The notes: generated by a model not told the origin, from the letters alone. A stretch of DNA of 64,000 nucleotides from Azophilus sp965247035 (GCA_965247035.1 CBDFGJ010000001.1:124001-188000); one strand, 5' to 3'; positions 1 through 11,800 are shown, counted from the stretch's first letter. Numbers and translations are program-made.

Positions 1-2
1 AG

Positions 3-3000
3 GTTCTTACCTACGATGTGGATGCAACGGGTGGCACCATAGACTTCCAATACATCCCGCCTGGTGGTGCCGCCAACGTCCCGGCTTCCCATGTTGCCGC
101 GCCCGGTGTCTTGACCTCATTGGCGAGCACCGCCACCGCCAACAGCGGCACGGTGAGGGTGCGCTCAACGGACCGACTATACCGACAACATCCGACCGAT
201 CAGAAAAGGACGACACCCTACCTATGTGGCCTGGACGGCGATATAAACGACGGGACTATAGTGCGTGAAGTCACCTACACCCCGCCTGCTAGCGCGGCCG
301 GCGGCACCGAAGACACCTTTACGGTGCGGGTGCAGAAGCTCTTTATTCAACTCAGGCCGGAAACCAGAAAAATCACCCAGCAAGGTCAGGCAATTAACGT
401 GAACTGTTACGCCGACGGCGCGGCGGAGACGAAAACCATCACCCTCCGGTTGCTGCAGGCGGCACCGACTGCCGAAGCGGGCCCCCCGCAAACCGTGGCC
501 ATCAACGAGGAAGTGACCCTGGACGGCACCGGTAGCAACGACCCCGATGGTGATAACAATGCGCTGATATACTCCTGGGCACTGACCGGCGGCACCGGCA
601 TCGCCTTGAGCGATGCCAACATCGCCGCCCCGACCTTCACGCCGACTGCGGCAGGGACTTATACCTTCACCCTGACCGTCACCGATGATGGCACTCCAGA
701 GGCAAGCGGCACCGACACGGTAATCATCACCGTGACCGCCAACACCGCGCCGACTGCCAATGCGGGGCTCGATCAACCTGATGCGGTTGTCGGCAGGGAA
801 GTAACCCTGGATGGCTCCGGCAGCAGCGACAGCGAAACCGCCAAGGATGAGCTGATTTATTTCTGGTCGCAGTTAGGTGGCCCGGATGTCGTATTGAGCA
901 ATGACCGCGTTGTTGGCCCGGCCTTCACGCCTACCGAGCCCGGGATTTATCTCTTCGACTTGACCGTCACCGATACTGGCAGTCCCGCGCTGAGAAGCAC
1001 ACCCACCGACACGGTAACCATCACCGTGTCTGAGTCAATGGACACAGACGCCCCGGTGATCACCCTTCTGGGGGACAGCCGCCTTGAGGTCGATCAGGGC
1101 GCCACCTACACCGACCCGGGCGCCACGGCGAGTGATGACCAAGATGGCCCTCTCACTACCAGCATCGTCGTTGGCGGCGACACGGTGGATACCGACATGG
1201 TCGGCGAATACATCGTCACATACAATGTGTCCGACAGCGTCGGCAATCCCGCCAGGACTGTTGCCCGCATCGTCCGCGTCGTCGAGCCGGACACGGTTGC
1301 TCCCGTGATCACCCTTCTGGGGGACAGCCCCCTTGAAGTCGATCAGGGCGCCACCTACACCGACCCGGGGGCCACGGCGAGTGATGACCGGGATGGCGAT
1401 CTCAGCGCCCGCATCGTCGTTGGCGGCGACACGGTGGAGACCGACACCGCCGGCGAATACACCGTCACCTATGATGTGTCCGACGCCGCCGGCAATGCCG
1501 CCGAGCAGGTCACCCGCATCGTCCGCGTCGTCCTGCCGCCGGACACAGCTCCCCCCGTGATCACCCTTCTGGGGGACAGCCCCCTTGAGGTCGATCAGGG
1601 CGCCGCCTACACCGACCCGGGCGCCACGGCGAGCGATGACCGGGATGGCGACATCAGCGCCGGCATCGTCGTTGGCGGCGACATGGTGGAGATCGACACC
1701 GTCGGCGAATACACCGTCACCTATGATGTATCCGATGCCGCCGGCAATGCCGCCGAGCAGGTCGCCCGCATCGTCCGCGTCGTCCTGCCGCCGGACACGG
1801 TTCCCCCCGTGATCACCCTTCTGGGGGACAGCCCCCTTGAGGTCGATCAGGGTGCCGCCTACACCGACCCGGGCGCCACGGCGAGTGATGACCGGGATGG
1901 CGACATCAGCGCCGGCATCGTCGTTGGCGGCGACACGGTGGAGACCGACACTGTCGGCGAATACACCGTCACCTATGATGTATCCGACGCCGCCGGCAAT
2001 GCCGCGGAAACGGTCACCCGCATCGTCCGCGTCGTCCTGCCGCCGGACACGGTTCCCCCGGTGATCGAACTTCTGGGGGACAGCCCCCTTGAGGTCGATC
2101 AGGGCGCCACCTACACCGACCCGGGGGCCACGGCGAGTGATGACCGGGATGGCGACATCAGCGCCGGCATCGTCGTTGGCGGCGACACGGTGGATGCCGA
2201 CACCGCCGGCGAATACACCGTCACCTATGATGTGTCCGATGCCGCCGGCAATGCCGCGGAAACGGTCACCCGCATCGTCCGCGTCGTCGTGGTGCGCGAC
2301 CTTGATGCCCTGAACCGTGCGATTCTGCCCGAAGTGGCGCGCGACATAGCTGACCAGAATGTCAGCGCCATTGCGCGGCGTCTTGAGCAGGCGCGGCTGC
2401 CCTCGAGAGCCGCCGGCAGCGCCAGCCTCGGCGGCGGCTCCAGCATGGCGGAGATCGCCAAATCCCAGGGAAGCAGCATCGCCGATGACCGGTTTGACAT
2501 GAAGCGGCTCCTGGGCGGTTCCGATTTTGTCCTGCCGCTGAGCGCAACTGGCGACGGCGAAGAAGCGGACGACATCCAGCTGACCCTTTGGGGTGCGGGC
2601 GACTACCGCAACCTGAAAGGCGCCGACGGCGTGCGTTGGGACGGCGACCTGTTGAGCTTGCAACTGGGTCTGGATGCGCACCTGAGTGAGCGCACCATCC
2701 TGGGTGTGTCCGTCTCCAGGAGCCAGGCGGAACTGGACTACACCGACCCCAGCATGGCGACCAGCGGCGACTATGACCTGGATATGACCAGTGTCCATCC
2801 TTACCTGGGCTGGACAACAGGGGGCATGGACTTCTGGGCGACCCTCGGCTACGGCCAAGGCGAACTGGAGATCAGTGAAGACGGCGCGCAAGCGGATATC
2901 CCCTCAAGCGACCTGAGCATGCGGACCCTGGGGCTGGGCGCCAACGGTGCGTTGATGGAAACCGGCGCCACCGCCCTGCTGCTCAAAACCGAGATCTTGA

Positions 3001-3674
3001 GCACCGAACTGAAAGTGGATGCAAGTGAAGGGATAACGGCACTCACCCAGAAAGCCCACCGAATGCGCATGACCCTGGAAGCGATTCGCGGTTTCAGCCT
3101 GAGCAGTGGCGCACGATTGGAAACCAGCCTGGAGGCGGGTGTGCGGTATGACGGCGGCGACGGCACGACCGGCGCCGGCGCGGAGATTGGCGGCGGCCTG
3201 CGCTATGCGGGCCTTAGCAAGCGCCTGGTGATGGAAGGCAAGGCGCGGGCGCTGGTGGGCGGCAAGGGCGATGCCGAGGAATGGGGGCTCAGCGGGCTGA
3301 TCAAATTCAGCCCCGCAGCGAACGGGCGCGGCCTGTCCTTCAGCCTGGCGCCGGGTTATGGGGCGACCGCCAGCGGCGTGGACCGACTCTGGCGACAAGG
3401 GCTGGATGATGACCTGAGGGCGCAGGGCGGCAATGACGGCAACAACTACAGCCCGAACCTGGACATCCGTTTGGATTACGGCATGGATGTTCCCGGGAGG
3501 CCTGGCCTCATGACGCCCTACACTGAATTCAGCCTTGGCGACAGGAACACCTATCGCCTGGGCCTGCAGTGGCGGCACAGCAAGTGGTTTGATCTGAAAC
3601 TTGTCGGCGAGCGCGAAGAAGGCGGGACCACCGCTGAGCACGGCATCCACTTGGAGGGCGAGATAGCGTTCTAA
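3..3674 (+). CDS. Giant autotransporter adhesin AT1, 3' part (5' end outside window)
   Basis: The reading frame is open from the first bases, so the true start lies to the left. The first ~155 codons match AT2 at about 21014-21488 and belong to the Cys-pair module (two cysteines, PYLC and VNCYADGA). Two PKD-type domains follow (about 466-740 and 741-1035; motif EVTLDG..S.D..). Next are five DUF5011-like repeats (1041-2297), a helix beginning DLDALNRAILPEVARDIA (2298-2396), and a ~365-residue beta-barrel from QLTLWGAGDYR (about 2577) to the terminal GEIAF. The final Phe and alternating amphipathic strands fit a classical type Va autotransporter, with the helix probably threading the barrel. 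The passenger would be exposed on the cell surface, plausibly for adhesion, though no ligand can be inferred. A palindromic element and a decayed DUF1640-like gene follow. Confidence 0.9.
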   Translation, partial: VLTYDVDATGGTIDFQYIPPGGAANVPASHVAAPGVLTSLASTATANSGTVRVRSTDRLYRQHPTDQKRTTPYLCGLDGDINDGTIVREVTYTPPASAAGGTEDTFTVRVQKLFIQLRPETRKITQQGQAINVNCYADGAAETKTITLRLLQAAPTAEAGPPQTVAINEEVTLDGTGSNDPDGDNNALIYSWALTGGTGIALSDANIAAPTFTPTAAGTYTFTLTVTDDGTPEASGTDTVIITVTANTAPTANAGLDQPDAVVGREVTLDGSGSSDSETAKDELIYFWSQLGGPDVVLSNDRVVGPAFTPTEPGIYLFDLTVTDTGSPALRSTPTDTVTITVSESMDTDAPVITLLGDSRLEVDQGATYTDPGATASDDQDGPLTTSIVVGGDTVDTDMVGEYIVTYNVSDSVGNPARTVARIVRVVEPDTVAPVITLLGDSPLEVDQGATYTDPGATASDDRDGDLSARIVVGGDTVETDTAGEYTVTYDVSDAAGNAAEQVTRIVRVVLPPDTAPPVITLLGDSPLEVDQGAAYTDPGATASDDRDGDISAGIVVGGDMVEIDTVGEYTVTYDVSDAAGNAAEQVARIVRVVLPPDTVPPVITLLGDSPLEVDQGAAYTDPGATASDDRDGDISAGIVVGGDTVETDTVGEYTVTYDVSDAAGNAAETVTRIVRVVLPPDTVPPVIELLGDSPLEVDQGATYTDPGATASDDRDGDISAGIVVGGDTVDADTAGEYTVTYDVSDAAGNAAETVTRIVRVVVVRDLDALNRAILPEVARDIADQNVSAIARRLEQARLPSRAAGSASLGGGSSMAEIAKSQGSSIADDRFDMKRLLGGSDFVLPLSATGDGEEADDIQLTLWGAGDYRNLKGADGVRWDGDLLSLQLGLDAHLSERTILGVSVSRSQAELDYTDPSMATSGDYDLDMTSVHPYLGWTTGGMDFWATLGYGQGELEISEDGAQADIPSSDLSMRTLGLGANGALMETGATALLLKTEILSTELKVDASEGITALTQKAHRMRMTLEAIRGFSLSSGARLETSLEAGVRYDGGDGTTGAGAEIGGGLRYAGLSKRLVMEGKARALVGGKGDAEEWGLSGLIKFSPAANGRGLSFSLAPGYGATASGVDRLWRQGLDDDLRAQGGNDGNNYSPNLDIRLDYGMDVPGRPGLMTPYTEFSLGDRNTYRLGLQWRHSKWFDLKLVGEREEGGTTAEHGIHLEGEIAF
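1041..2297 (+). repeat. DUF5011-like array of AT1, 5 units of 249-252 bp
   Basis: Units start at 1041, 1290, 1542, 1794 and 2046, each at the codons for D-T. Each encodes an Ig-like unit with the pattern PVI.LLGDS..EVDQ, YTDPGATASDD, VVGGDTV, GEYTVTY.VSD.AGN and V.RIVRVV. The first unit is 83 residues and distinctive (DTDMVGEYIVTYNVSDSVGN). The last also has its own signature (VDADTAGEYTV) and runs into the helix. The middle units are almost identical to one another. Confidence 0.92.
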
Positions 3675-3835
3675 GTTCCGCCATCCTCGCCGCAGGCGGC
3701 AATCCAGAACGGCGAACCGTAATCCTTTCGCCGTTCCCGTGAAGGACTGGTGGAGGCGGAGAGGGCTTACTATGTAAGCCAAAGCTGCAAGTCAAGCTAA
3801 AGCATGACGTCGGTCAAAAGCAGACAATGCCTACA
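3675..3835. repeat. Duplicated 3' flank of AT1 (copy of 59017-59178) with hairpin
   Basis: This stretch is almost identical to the sequence after AT3 at 59017-59178, so the AT 3' end, its flank and the following DUF1640-like gene were duplicated together. It contains a perfect 10-bp inverted repeat, GAACGGCGAA (3707-3716) and TTCGCCGTTC (3727-3736), with a 10-base loop. No T-run follows, so it is not a standard Rho-independent terminator. It may be a REP-like element or protect the 3' end of the mRNA. Confidence 0.8.
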
Positions 3836-4094
3836 CTTCGACATGAAGGAAGATATTGGAACCCTCCGCAGTGACATGTAGAAAATGGAAACTTCCCTCC
3901 ACAAAGAGATGCAAGAGGCGAACAGTAAGCTGGAAACTTCCCTCCGCAAAGACATGATGGAAAACACGTCTTCCCTCCGCCATGACATACAAGAAGCGAA
4001 CTTTAGCAATAAGGGTCAATTTTTGTTCATCAAATTGATGCTGTCTGCCGTCCTTGGTATGATGGTTGCGATCCTAGTGAAAGACTTTTTCTAA
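3836..4094 (+). pseudogene. Decayed DUF1640-like coiled-coil membrane protein gene
   Basis: A broken paralogue of the intact gene at 59269-59727. The 5' part (promoter region, start and N-terminal ~35 codons) is missing: homology jumps from the common flank (ending CCTACA near 3835) straight into the coiled-coil repeats. Within these, a CAG codon of the intact copy (in SDMQKMETSL) is TAG at 3879-3881. The rest stays open from 3885 and retains the coiled coil plus the C-terminal membrane segment (LFIKLMLSAVLGMMVAILV). A 70-residue product starting at 3885 is possible but has no evident ribosome binding site. The following bases through GGCGGCGCCATCGTCAGC are shared with the intact copy; the region from there to 4270 shows nothing recognisable. 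Confidence 0.8.
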
Positions 4095-4270
4095 TAAAGC
4101 AATTCGCTTGGCGGCGCCATCGTCAGCAGCACCTGCCCTCATTCCACCTCAGCCCCGTCATCCTCGCCTTTTGTGTAGCAAAATGTCGAAACCCCATAAA
4201 AAGAGCAGACTGCACAAAGATTAGTCGGTTGTTCTGGATTGAGTATTGGATAACCAATGAGGCGTCGATT

Positions 4271-5446
4271 ATGACACCTAAAAAAATACGGAATCCGTTT
4301 AGGCCAGGGACTGGGCAAAGCCCGCCCTATCTGGCCGGCAGGGAAAATGAGCAGAATCGGCTCAGAGAGATATTAGCAGGCATGTCTGCCGGAGAATCGC
4401 CCGACGCCGACATGGTTATGTATGGCCCCCGGGGTATGGGAAAAACAGTACTATTAAATTGGCTGGAAAATGAAGCCAAAAGAGGTGGTGCGGAACATAA
4501 TCCCATACGCACAAGCTGGACGACTCCCGATGAATTGGCATCCCCATCGGATATGTGGAGTTGCTTGCTGTCTAATGATTGGAAGAAGCGTTTGAAGCCT
4601 AGTCGGTTGATGGCCAAAATTTCTCTGTTGTCTGCTACTTGGGAGTCAAAGGGCGCGGTCAACCAAGCACTGGTGAATACTCTGGCCAATGAATGTAAAA
4701 AGCGGCCCCTGGCATTTTTGATGGATGAAGCGCATGGCATGGAACCGGGTCTGTGCCGTGGTTTGTTAAACATGAGCCAGAAGGTACGAAAAAAGGCGCC
4801 CTTTTTCCTGGTTCTCGCCGGCACTCCTGGCCTGTCACATTTCCTGACCACAGTGGGTGCTAGCTTCAGCGAACGTTCCAAGAAAATCGGTATTGGACGG
4901 CTAGATGCGCGGGCTACTACGGATGCCATTGTAAAGCCGTTAAATGAACACAGTATAAAAATAGACGCCGATGCTTTGGAACAAGTAGTGGAAGACAGCC
5001 AGCACTATCCTTATTTCATTCAACTTTGGGGCGAATCTCTTTGGGATTTGGCAAAGGAAAATGACCTGCAAAAGCTGACTTCTCAAGAAATTGCCGAGGC
5101 GAAGAAAAATGTTGAAAGTAGCAGAGTAACCCTTTATAAAGAACGCAGAGACACATTAGACGATCTTGGACTGCTGCCAGCGGCCATTGCTATTGCAACA
5201 CTACTCCAAGACACGGAAATAGCCACCAAGGCCACGCTCAAAGAGATTATTGCAGATAATTTACCTGTTGATTCATTTACTGCACAGTCAGTTAATGAGC
5301 ATCTACGAACGCTTGTTCGCCATGAGTTCGTCTGGTCTCCGCCGGGCACAGATTTATATGAGGCTGGCATCCCGAGTTTGATGACTTATGCCTTGGACCG
5401 GCAGCGCGAGCATGTGCAGAAAGTATCACCGACATCTCTCGCCTAG
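4271..5446 (+). CDS. AAA ATPase (Orc1/Cdc6- or AAA_16-like), copy 1
   Basis: A 391-residue cytoplasmic P-loop ATPase. Residues 52-59 are Walker A (GPRGMGKT), 147-155 Walker B (LAFLMDEAH) and about 178-186 a sensor-1-like strand (FFLVLAGTP). The C-terminal ~90 residues (LPVDSFTAQSVNEHLRTLVR and onward) look like a winged helix, as in Orc1/Cdc6-like and STAND-type ATPases. The start at 4271 is preferred over a TTG at 4229: GAGG (4259-4262) lies 8 bases upstream, and the paralogue at 28219 has its best ribosome binding site at the same place. About three residues in four match that paralogue by eye. It lies upstream of a barrel remnant and AT2. Its role is unknown: DNA-related action or regulation of the adhesin locus are both possible. 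The last ~15 codons differ from copy 2. Confidence 0.85.
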   Translation: MTPKKIRNPFRPGTGQSPPYLAGRENEQNRLREILAGMSAGESPDADMVMYGPRGMGKTVLLNWLENEAKRGGAEHNPIRTSWTTPDELASPSDMWSCLLSNDWKKRLKPSRLMAKISLLSATWESKGAVNQALVNTLANECKKRPLAFLMDEAHGMEPGLCRGLLNMSQKVRKKAPFFLVLAGTPGLSHFLTTVGASFSERSKKIGIGRLDARATTDAIVKPLNEHSIKIDADALEQVVEDSQHYPYFIQLWGESLWDLAKENDLQKLTSQEIAEAKKNVESSRVTLYKERRDTLDDLGLLPAAIAIATLLQDTEIATKATLKEIIADNLPVDSFTAQSVNEHLRTLVRHEFVWSPPGTDLYEAGIPSLMTYALDRQREHVQKVSPTSLA

Positions 5447-5467
5447 CGACCAACACCTCGCCCCGTC

Positions 5468-5725
5468 CACTCAGAAAGCCCACCGAGTGCGCATGACCCT
5501 GGAGGCGATTCGCGGCCACAGCCTGAGCAGCGATGCACGATTGGAAACCAGCCTTGGAGGCCGGTTTGCGGTATGACGGCGGCGACGGCACGACCGGCGC
5601 CGGCGCGGAGATTGGCGGCGGCCTGCGCTATGCGGGCCTTAGCAAGCTCAGCCCCGCAGCGAACGGGCGCGGCCTGTCCTTCAGCCTGGCGCCGGGTTAT
5701 GGGGCGACCGCCAGCGGCGTGGAGC
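5468..5725 (+). pseudogene. Autotransporter barrel remnant 1
   Basis: A fragment of the AT beta-barrel, equivalent to AT1 from about 3048 to 3382. It begins at QKAHRVRMTLEAIRG, in a frame that has no start. One extra T in CCTTGGAGG (about 5553) shifts the frame within ETSLEAG. Homology then continues in another frame (LRYDGGDGTTGAGAEIGG), an internal deletion of roughly 30 codons joins YAGLSK to LSPAANGRG, and homology stops at GGCGTGGAGC (5725). The AT2 promoter starts 10 bases later. It is non-coding debris, or a silent sequence donor for the intact barrels. Confidence 0.85.
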
Positions 5726-5735
5726 ATCATACATC

Positions 5736-5764
5736 TTGATGGTCAGCGGCATTTTTTGTATACA
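5736..5764 (+). promoter_or_regulatory. Sigma70-like promoter of AT2
   Basis: TTGATG (5736-5741), a 17-bp spacer and TATACA (5759-5764). The T-run plus GTATA around the -10 is shared with the promoter before AT3 (30906-30934), which has the same spacing. The predicted transcript would start near 5771, giving an untranslated leader of about 100 bases. Confidence 0.6.
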
Positions 5765-5775
5765 ATGCCCCGGAC

Positions 5776-5817
5776 GCGGGTTGCCCGCCCCTAGGTGCGG
5801 GCAGACCCACAACCCGC
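5776..5817 (+). promoter_or_regulatory. Leader hairpin upstream of AT2
   Basis: GCGGGTTG (5776-5783) pairs with CAACCCGC (5810-5817). Inside it CCCGC (5784-5788) can pair with GCGGG (5797-5801). The same leader segment precedes AT3 and can also fold there despite base changes. It lies between the predicted transcription start and the coding start, so it could affect mRNA stability or translation. No known riboswitch class is recognised. Confidence 0.5.
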
Positions 5818-5869
5818 TTGATTCGTATGTGACGGGAGCCAATGTGCCATGAGCCAGCGGGGTAATGTC

Positions 5870-8800
5870 ATGCCTAGCCCCTGCATCCGTACGCCTACCC
5901 TCTCCCACACCCGCCGGCTCATCTCGCGGGCGTTCATCGCCTGCGTCCTTCTCGTAGGTCTCTCCGCGCAGGCACAGGCGCAGAACGACCCACCAATAAT
6001 CGTAGATGTGTTTTTCTTTGGTGCGTTTACCGATCATTCCGAGAACGACGAGGGTCTAGCGTTCGACTTCGAGGTGGATGTTCAGGACGACAAGTTCATT
6101 TTCGCGGACGGCTTGATACTCAGCGGTGCCGATGGAGGCAAGTTCAACGGAATGGTAACGGCCCCGGGACTTTTTGCATCTCATAGCGTCAATGTATTTT
6201 TCAATGACGCACCGGACTTTGAAGCACCAACCGATGTCGGTGGCACCGCTGGTGACAATATCTATAGACTCACCCTGTCGGTCAGGGATAGCGGAGGTGC
6301 CGAGAGCGACCCATTCAATCTTACGGTAACGGTCACCAATGTGAATGAAGAGGGAACCATCAGCGCCATCACCGGCACCCCTCAGGTCGGTGAGACCCTG
6401 ACTGCCGGCACCGTCGAAACCGACCCGGATGCCGTCACCGAGACCAACTTGAATGGCGCTGTTTCTGTCACCCCCACCTACCAATGGGAAAGCGCGCCGG
6501 ACGGCACCACCGCCGCCGACCGCGCTTGGGCCGACATCAGCGGTGCCACCAGTGAGACCTACGCGCCGGTAGTTGATGATGTCACCAGGATTATTCGAGT
6601 GGTCGCCTCTTACACCGGCGTCCCGGGATACGCCGCCCACACTGCCACCAGCGCCCCGACCGACGCCGTGCAACCTCAACTTGCCTTTAGCGCAGGACCC
6701 GATCTCACCAGCAGCAACTCCGGTGATTACGCCATGGAAGGCGACACCCTGACCCTGACCTTCACCGTCAATCTGGACTTGGCAAGCGACCCAAGCGTGA
6801 CCATCGCCGGGCAGAGCCTCACGGCGACAGCCCCTGACAGTGACAATGTGTATACCGCGGCATACACGGTGAACGCGGCGCAGGTTATGGATATGGATGG
6901 CGCGTTGGCAATGTATGCCACTGCCGAAATGGCCGCCGATGGTAATCCCGACAATACGCTTGCTCCCACTACTGCAGAAAGCGCGATTCGAATTGATTTG
7001 ACCGCACCGGTCATCACCCGGACTGGTGACGCGGCCATCACCCTGACAGTGGGCACTGATTACACGGACGAGGGCGCCACCGCCACGGATACCGTGGATG
7101 ACAATGTCTCGGTCACCACAGGTGGCGATGCAGTGAACACCAACACCATCGGCACCTACACGGTTAGATATGACGCAACCGATGCCGCCGGCAATGCCGC
7201 CACGCAAGTAACCCGCACCGTCACCGTGCAGGCAGCCCTTGGCTTTGATGTGGAGCCCACGCTCGCCACCAACAACGCTGGTGATTACGCCATAGACGGC
7301 AACACCCTGACCCTGACCTTCACCGTCAACCAGGCATTGGCAAGCACTCCGGAGGTGACTGTGACCATCGCCGGGCGGCCCGCCGAGGTGACACCCGGCG
7401 CGGGCAATGCGTATACCGCGACCTACACGGTGGTCGCGGCAGATGTTGCCGACGACACGCTGGTGGGTTATGGCATTGCCGTGCTGACAGCCGCCGATAA
7501 TCCGGACAATACCCTTGGCCCGACCGCGGATACCAGTGCGATTCGAATTGATGTGCTCGCACCGATTATCACCCTGAATGGTGATGCGGCTATCACGCTG
7601 ACAGTGGGCGATGCCTACAATGAACAAGCCAGCGTCTCGGATACTGTGGATGGCAGCGTCATGCTGGTCGTGGGAGGCGGTCCAGTGGATACCAGTGCCG
7701 CCAGCGTCTACAACCTTACCTACAATGCGCAGGATGCCGCCGGCAATGCCGCCACGCAAGTAACCCGCACCGTCACCGTGGCGGCCGCGCCCAACACCGC
7801 GCCGACCATCGACCCTGGCAACGAAGCGCCGGAGTATGCCGAGAACACCGACGCGGCCACGCCAGTGGCGGCCTACGCCGCGACCGATGCCGAGAGCAAC
7901 GCCGTCACCTGGTCGCACGGCGGCACGGATGCGGATCTCTTTGAGATTGATGCCGCAAGCGGCGCATTGAGATTCAAGACTTCGCCGGACTATGAAGCAC
8001 TGGCGGATGACGACGCCAACAACGATTATCAAATCACCATAACCGCCACCGACGACGGCGCGCCGCCGATGACAGACACACTGGATGTCACGGTGACGGT
8101 CACCGATGTGGATGAAGATGGCGCCATCGGCGCCATCACCGGCAACGCCCAGGTCGGTGGGGAATTGACCGCCGGCACGGTGACCGACCCGGATTCCGTC
8201 ACCCGGGACAACCTGCCTGGCACGGTTGATGTTGCTGACATCACCTATCAATGGCGACGTTCGCCGTCCGACAGCAACGACTACACCGACATCGGCGGCG
8301 CCACCGGAAGCACCTATGCGCTGATGCCAATCGATAGCGGCAAGACCATTCAAGTCATCGCCGGTTACACCGACACGCACGCCGCCCAGACCGTCACCAG
8401 CGGGCCGACCGCAACCATCGCCGAGGCGGACGCACCGGCCACGCCGAGCATCGCCCTGGCTGTGGACACCGGCACTGGCGACGATGGCATCACCAGCAAT
8501 GGCTTGGTGGATGTGGCTGGTCTGGTTGAGGGCGCCACCTGGAAACACACCATCAAAGGCGAAACCGGCGATGCCCTTCTTGCCTCCAGCGTCACCAGTT
8601 TCACCCTGCCCGAAGGCGTGTATGCCGCTGGAGAGGTGCGGGTCGTGCAGACCGTGTTGGGCACTGACTCCCCCCCCGCTTTCAACCTCGGCGAGATTAC
8701 CGTGGACACTACTGTGCCGACCGCGAACTTTGGCACCATTGCCGCAGGTGTGATTGGCACGGCGCAGGATCACGAGATCACCTTCTCCGAAGAAGTAACC

Positions 8801-11800
8801 GGCGTTGACAGCACCGACTTCACCGCCACTGGCGCCACAACAGTGGATAACGTTGCTGGCGCCGGCGGCACCTACACCATCACCTTCACACCGGGCTCCG
8901 AGACATTCACCCTGACCCTTGCCGCGGGCAGCGTGACCGACATCGCCGGCAACGCCGCGCCAACGGCGACCGCAACCGGCACCGCCACCGTTGCCCTTGC
9001 CTTTAGCGCAGGACCCGATCTCACCAGCAGCAACTCCGGTGATTACGCCATGGAAGGCGACACCCTGACCCTGACTTTCACCGTCAATCTGGACTTGGCA
9101 AGCGACCCAAGCGTGACCATCGCCGGGCAGAGCCTCACGGCGACAGCCCCTGACAGTGACAATGTGTATACCGCGGCATACACGGTGAACGCGGCGCAGG
9201 TTATGGATATGGATGGCGCGTTGGCAATGTATGCCACTGCCGAAATGGCCGCCGATGGCAATCCCGGCAATACGCTTGCTCCCACTACTGAAGAAAGCGC
9301 GATTCGAATTGATGTAACCGCACCGGTCATCACCCGGACTGGTGACGCGGCTATCACCCTGACAGTGGGCACTGATTACACGGACGAGGGCGCCACCGCC
9401 ACGGATACCGTGGATGACAATGTCTCGGTCACCACAGGTGGCGATGCAGTGAACACCAACACCATCGGCACCTACACGGTTAGATATGACGCAACCGATG
9501 CCGCCGGTAATGCCGCCACGCAAGTAACCCGCACCGTCACCGTGGAGGCCGCCGCCCTGTCCATGGATGTGACTCTGGAAACTTTGGCGATTTCGCAAGG
9601 CGCCCTGAGTCCGGCCTTCGAGTCTGGCATCTACGCTTACGCCGTCAGCGTGACGAATGATGTGGCAAGCGTCACGGTCACGCCGACCGTGAATGACGCC
9701 GACAACGCAACCGTGACTGTGGACGGCGGACCGGTTGACAGCGGCGCCGAAAGCACAGCGATTGACTTGAGTCCTGGCATGGCTACCGACATCTTGATCG
9801 AAGTCACCGCCGAGGACGGCACCGCCACCCAAATCTATCGCGTCATCGTGACCCGCGCCGACAACACCGCGCCGGCCATCGACCCTGGCAACGAAGCGAT
9901 AATGCATGCCGAGAACACCCCCGTCACCACGCCAGTGGCGACCTACGCCGCGACCGATGCCGATGGCGCGGATGCCGACATCACCTGGTCACTCACTGGT
10001 GACGCGGATGAGAGTCTCTTCTCGATTGGCGCCACAACCGGCGTCTTGACCTTCAACGCACCGCCGGACTATGAAATGCCGACCGATGACGGTGGCAACC
10101 GTGTTTATGACATCACCATCACCGCCACCGATGACGGCGCGCCGCCAATGACAGACACACTGGATGTCACGGTGACCGTTGGCAATGTGGATGAAGATGG
10201 CGCCATCGGCGCCATCACCGGCAACGCCCAGGTCGGTGGGGAATTGACCGCCGGCACGGTGACCGACCCGGATGCCGTCACCGCGGGCAACTCGGCAGGC
10301 ACGGTTGATGTTGCTGACATCACCTATCAATGGCGGCGTTCGCCGTCCGACAGCAACGACTACACCGACATCGGCGGCGCCACCGGAAGCACCTATGCGC
10401 TGACGCCAATCGATAGCGGCAAGACCATTCAAGTCATCGCCGGTTACACCGACACGCACGCCGCCCAGACCGTCACCAGCGGGCCGACCGCAACCATCGC
10501 CGAGGCGGACGCACCGGCCACGCCGAGCATCGCCCTGGCTGTGGACACCGGCACTGGCGACGATGGCATCACCAGCAATGGCTTGGTGAATGTGGCTGGT
10601 CTGGTTGAGGGCGCCACCTGGAAACACACCATCAAAAGCGAAACCAGCGATGCCCTTCTTGCCTCCAGCGTCACCAGTTTCACCCTGCCCGAAGGCGTGT
10701 ATCCCGCTGGAGAGGTGCGGGTCGTGCAGACCGTGTTGGGCACCGACTCCGACCCCGCCACCTTTGATAGGCGGATTACCGTGGACGCCACCGCGCCGAC
10801 CATCGCCCTGAATGGTGATCCGGCTATCACGCTGACCGTGGGCGATGGCTACACCGATCAAGGCGCCGCCGCCACGGACAATCTGGATGCCAGCGTCACG
10901 ACGGCCGCCGCGCAGGGCGTTGATGCAGTGGACACCGACACCGCCGGGGAATACACCATCACCTACACCGCGCGGGATGCCGCCGGCAATGCCGCCACGC
11001 AGGTGACCCGCACCGTCACCGTGCAGGCAGCCCTTGGCTTTGATGTGGAGCCCACGCTCGCCAGCAGCAACTCCGGTGATTACGCCATAGACGGCGACCG
11101 CCTGACCCTGACCTTCACGGTCAATCAGGAATTGGCGAGCGACCCAAGCGTGACCATCGCCGGGCGGGCCGCCGCGGTGACACGCACTGGCAATGCGTAT
11201 ACCGCGATTTACGATGTGGTCGCGGCAGATGTTTCGGCAAGCGACGGCGCCTTGGCGAGTTATGACATTGGCGCAATGGCGGCCGTCGGCAATTCGGCAA
11301 ATACGCTTGATCCGGAGGCGGTTGCCGAAAGCGCGATTCGAATTGATGTAACCGCACCGAGCATCACCCTGACTGGTGAAACGGCTATCACCCTGACTGT
11401 GGGCGATGCCTACGATGATCTTGGCGCCACCGCCACGGATGCTGTGGATGGCAATGTTTCGGCCACCACGGGTGGCGATGCAGTGAACACCAACACCATC
11501 GGCACCTACACGGTTAGATATGACGCAACCGATGCCGCCGGCAATGCCGCCACGCAAGTAACCCGCACCGTCACCGTGCAGGCAGCCCTTGGCTTTGATG
11601 TGGAGCCCACGCTCGCCACCAACAACGCTGGTGATTACGCCATAGACGGCAACACCCTGACCCTGACCTTCACCGTCAACCAGGCATTGGCAAGCACTCC
11701 GGAGGTGACTGTGACCATCGCCGGGCGGCCCGCCGAGGTGACACCCGGCGCGGGCAATGCGTATACCGCGACCTACACGGTGGTCGCGGCAGATGTTGCC

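Noticed and set aside
1041..2297. Regular repeats as a CRISPR array or non-coding satellite
   Set aside because: Units are 249-252 bp, coding, in frame, and have no unique spacers.
3707..3736. Hairpins after AT1 and AT3 as Rho-independent terminators
   Set aside because: Stems are good but no T-run follows. Only 30802-30833 meets the criteria.
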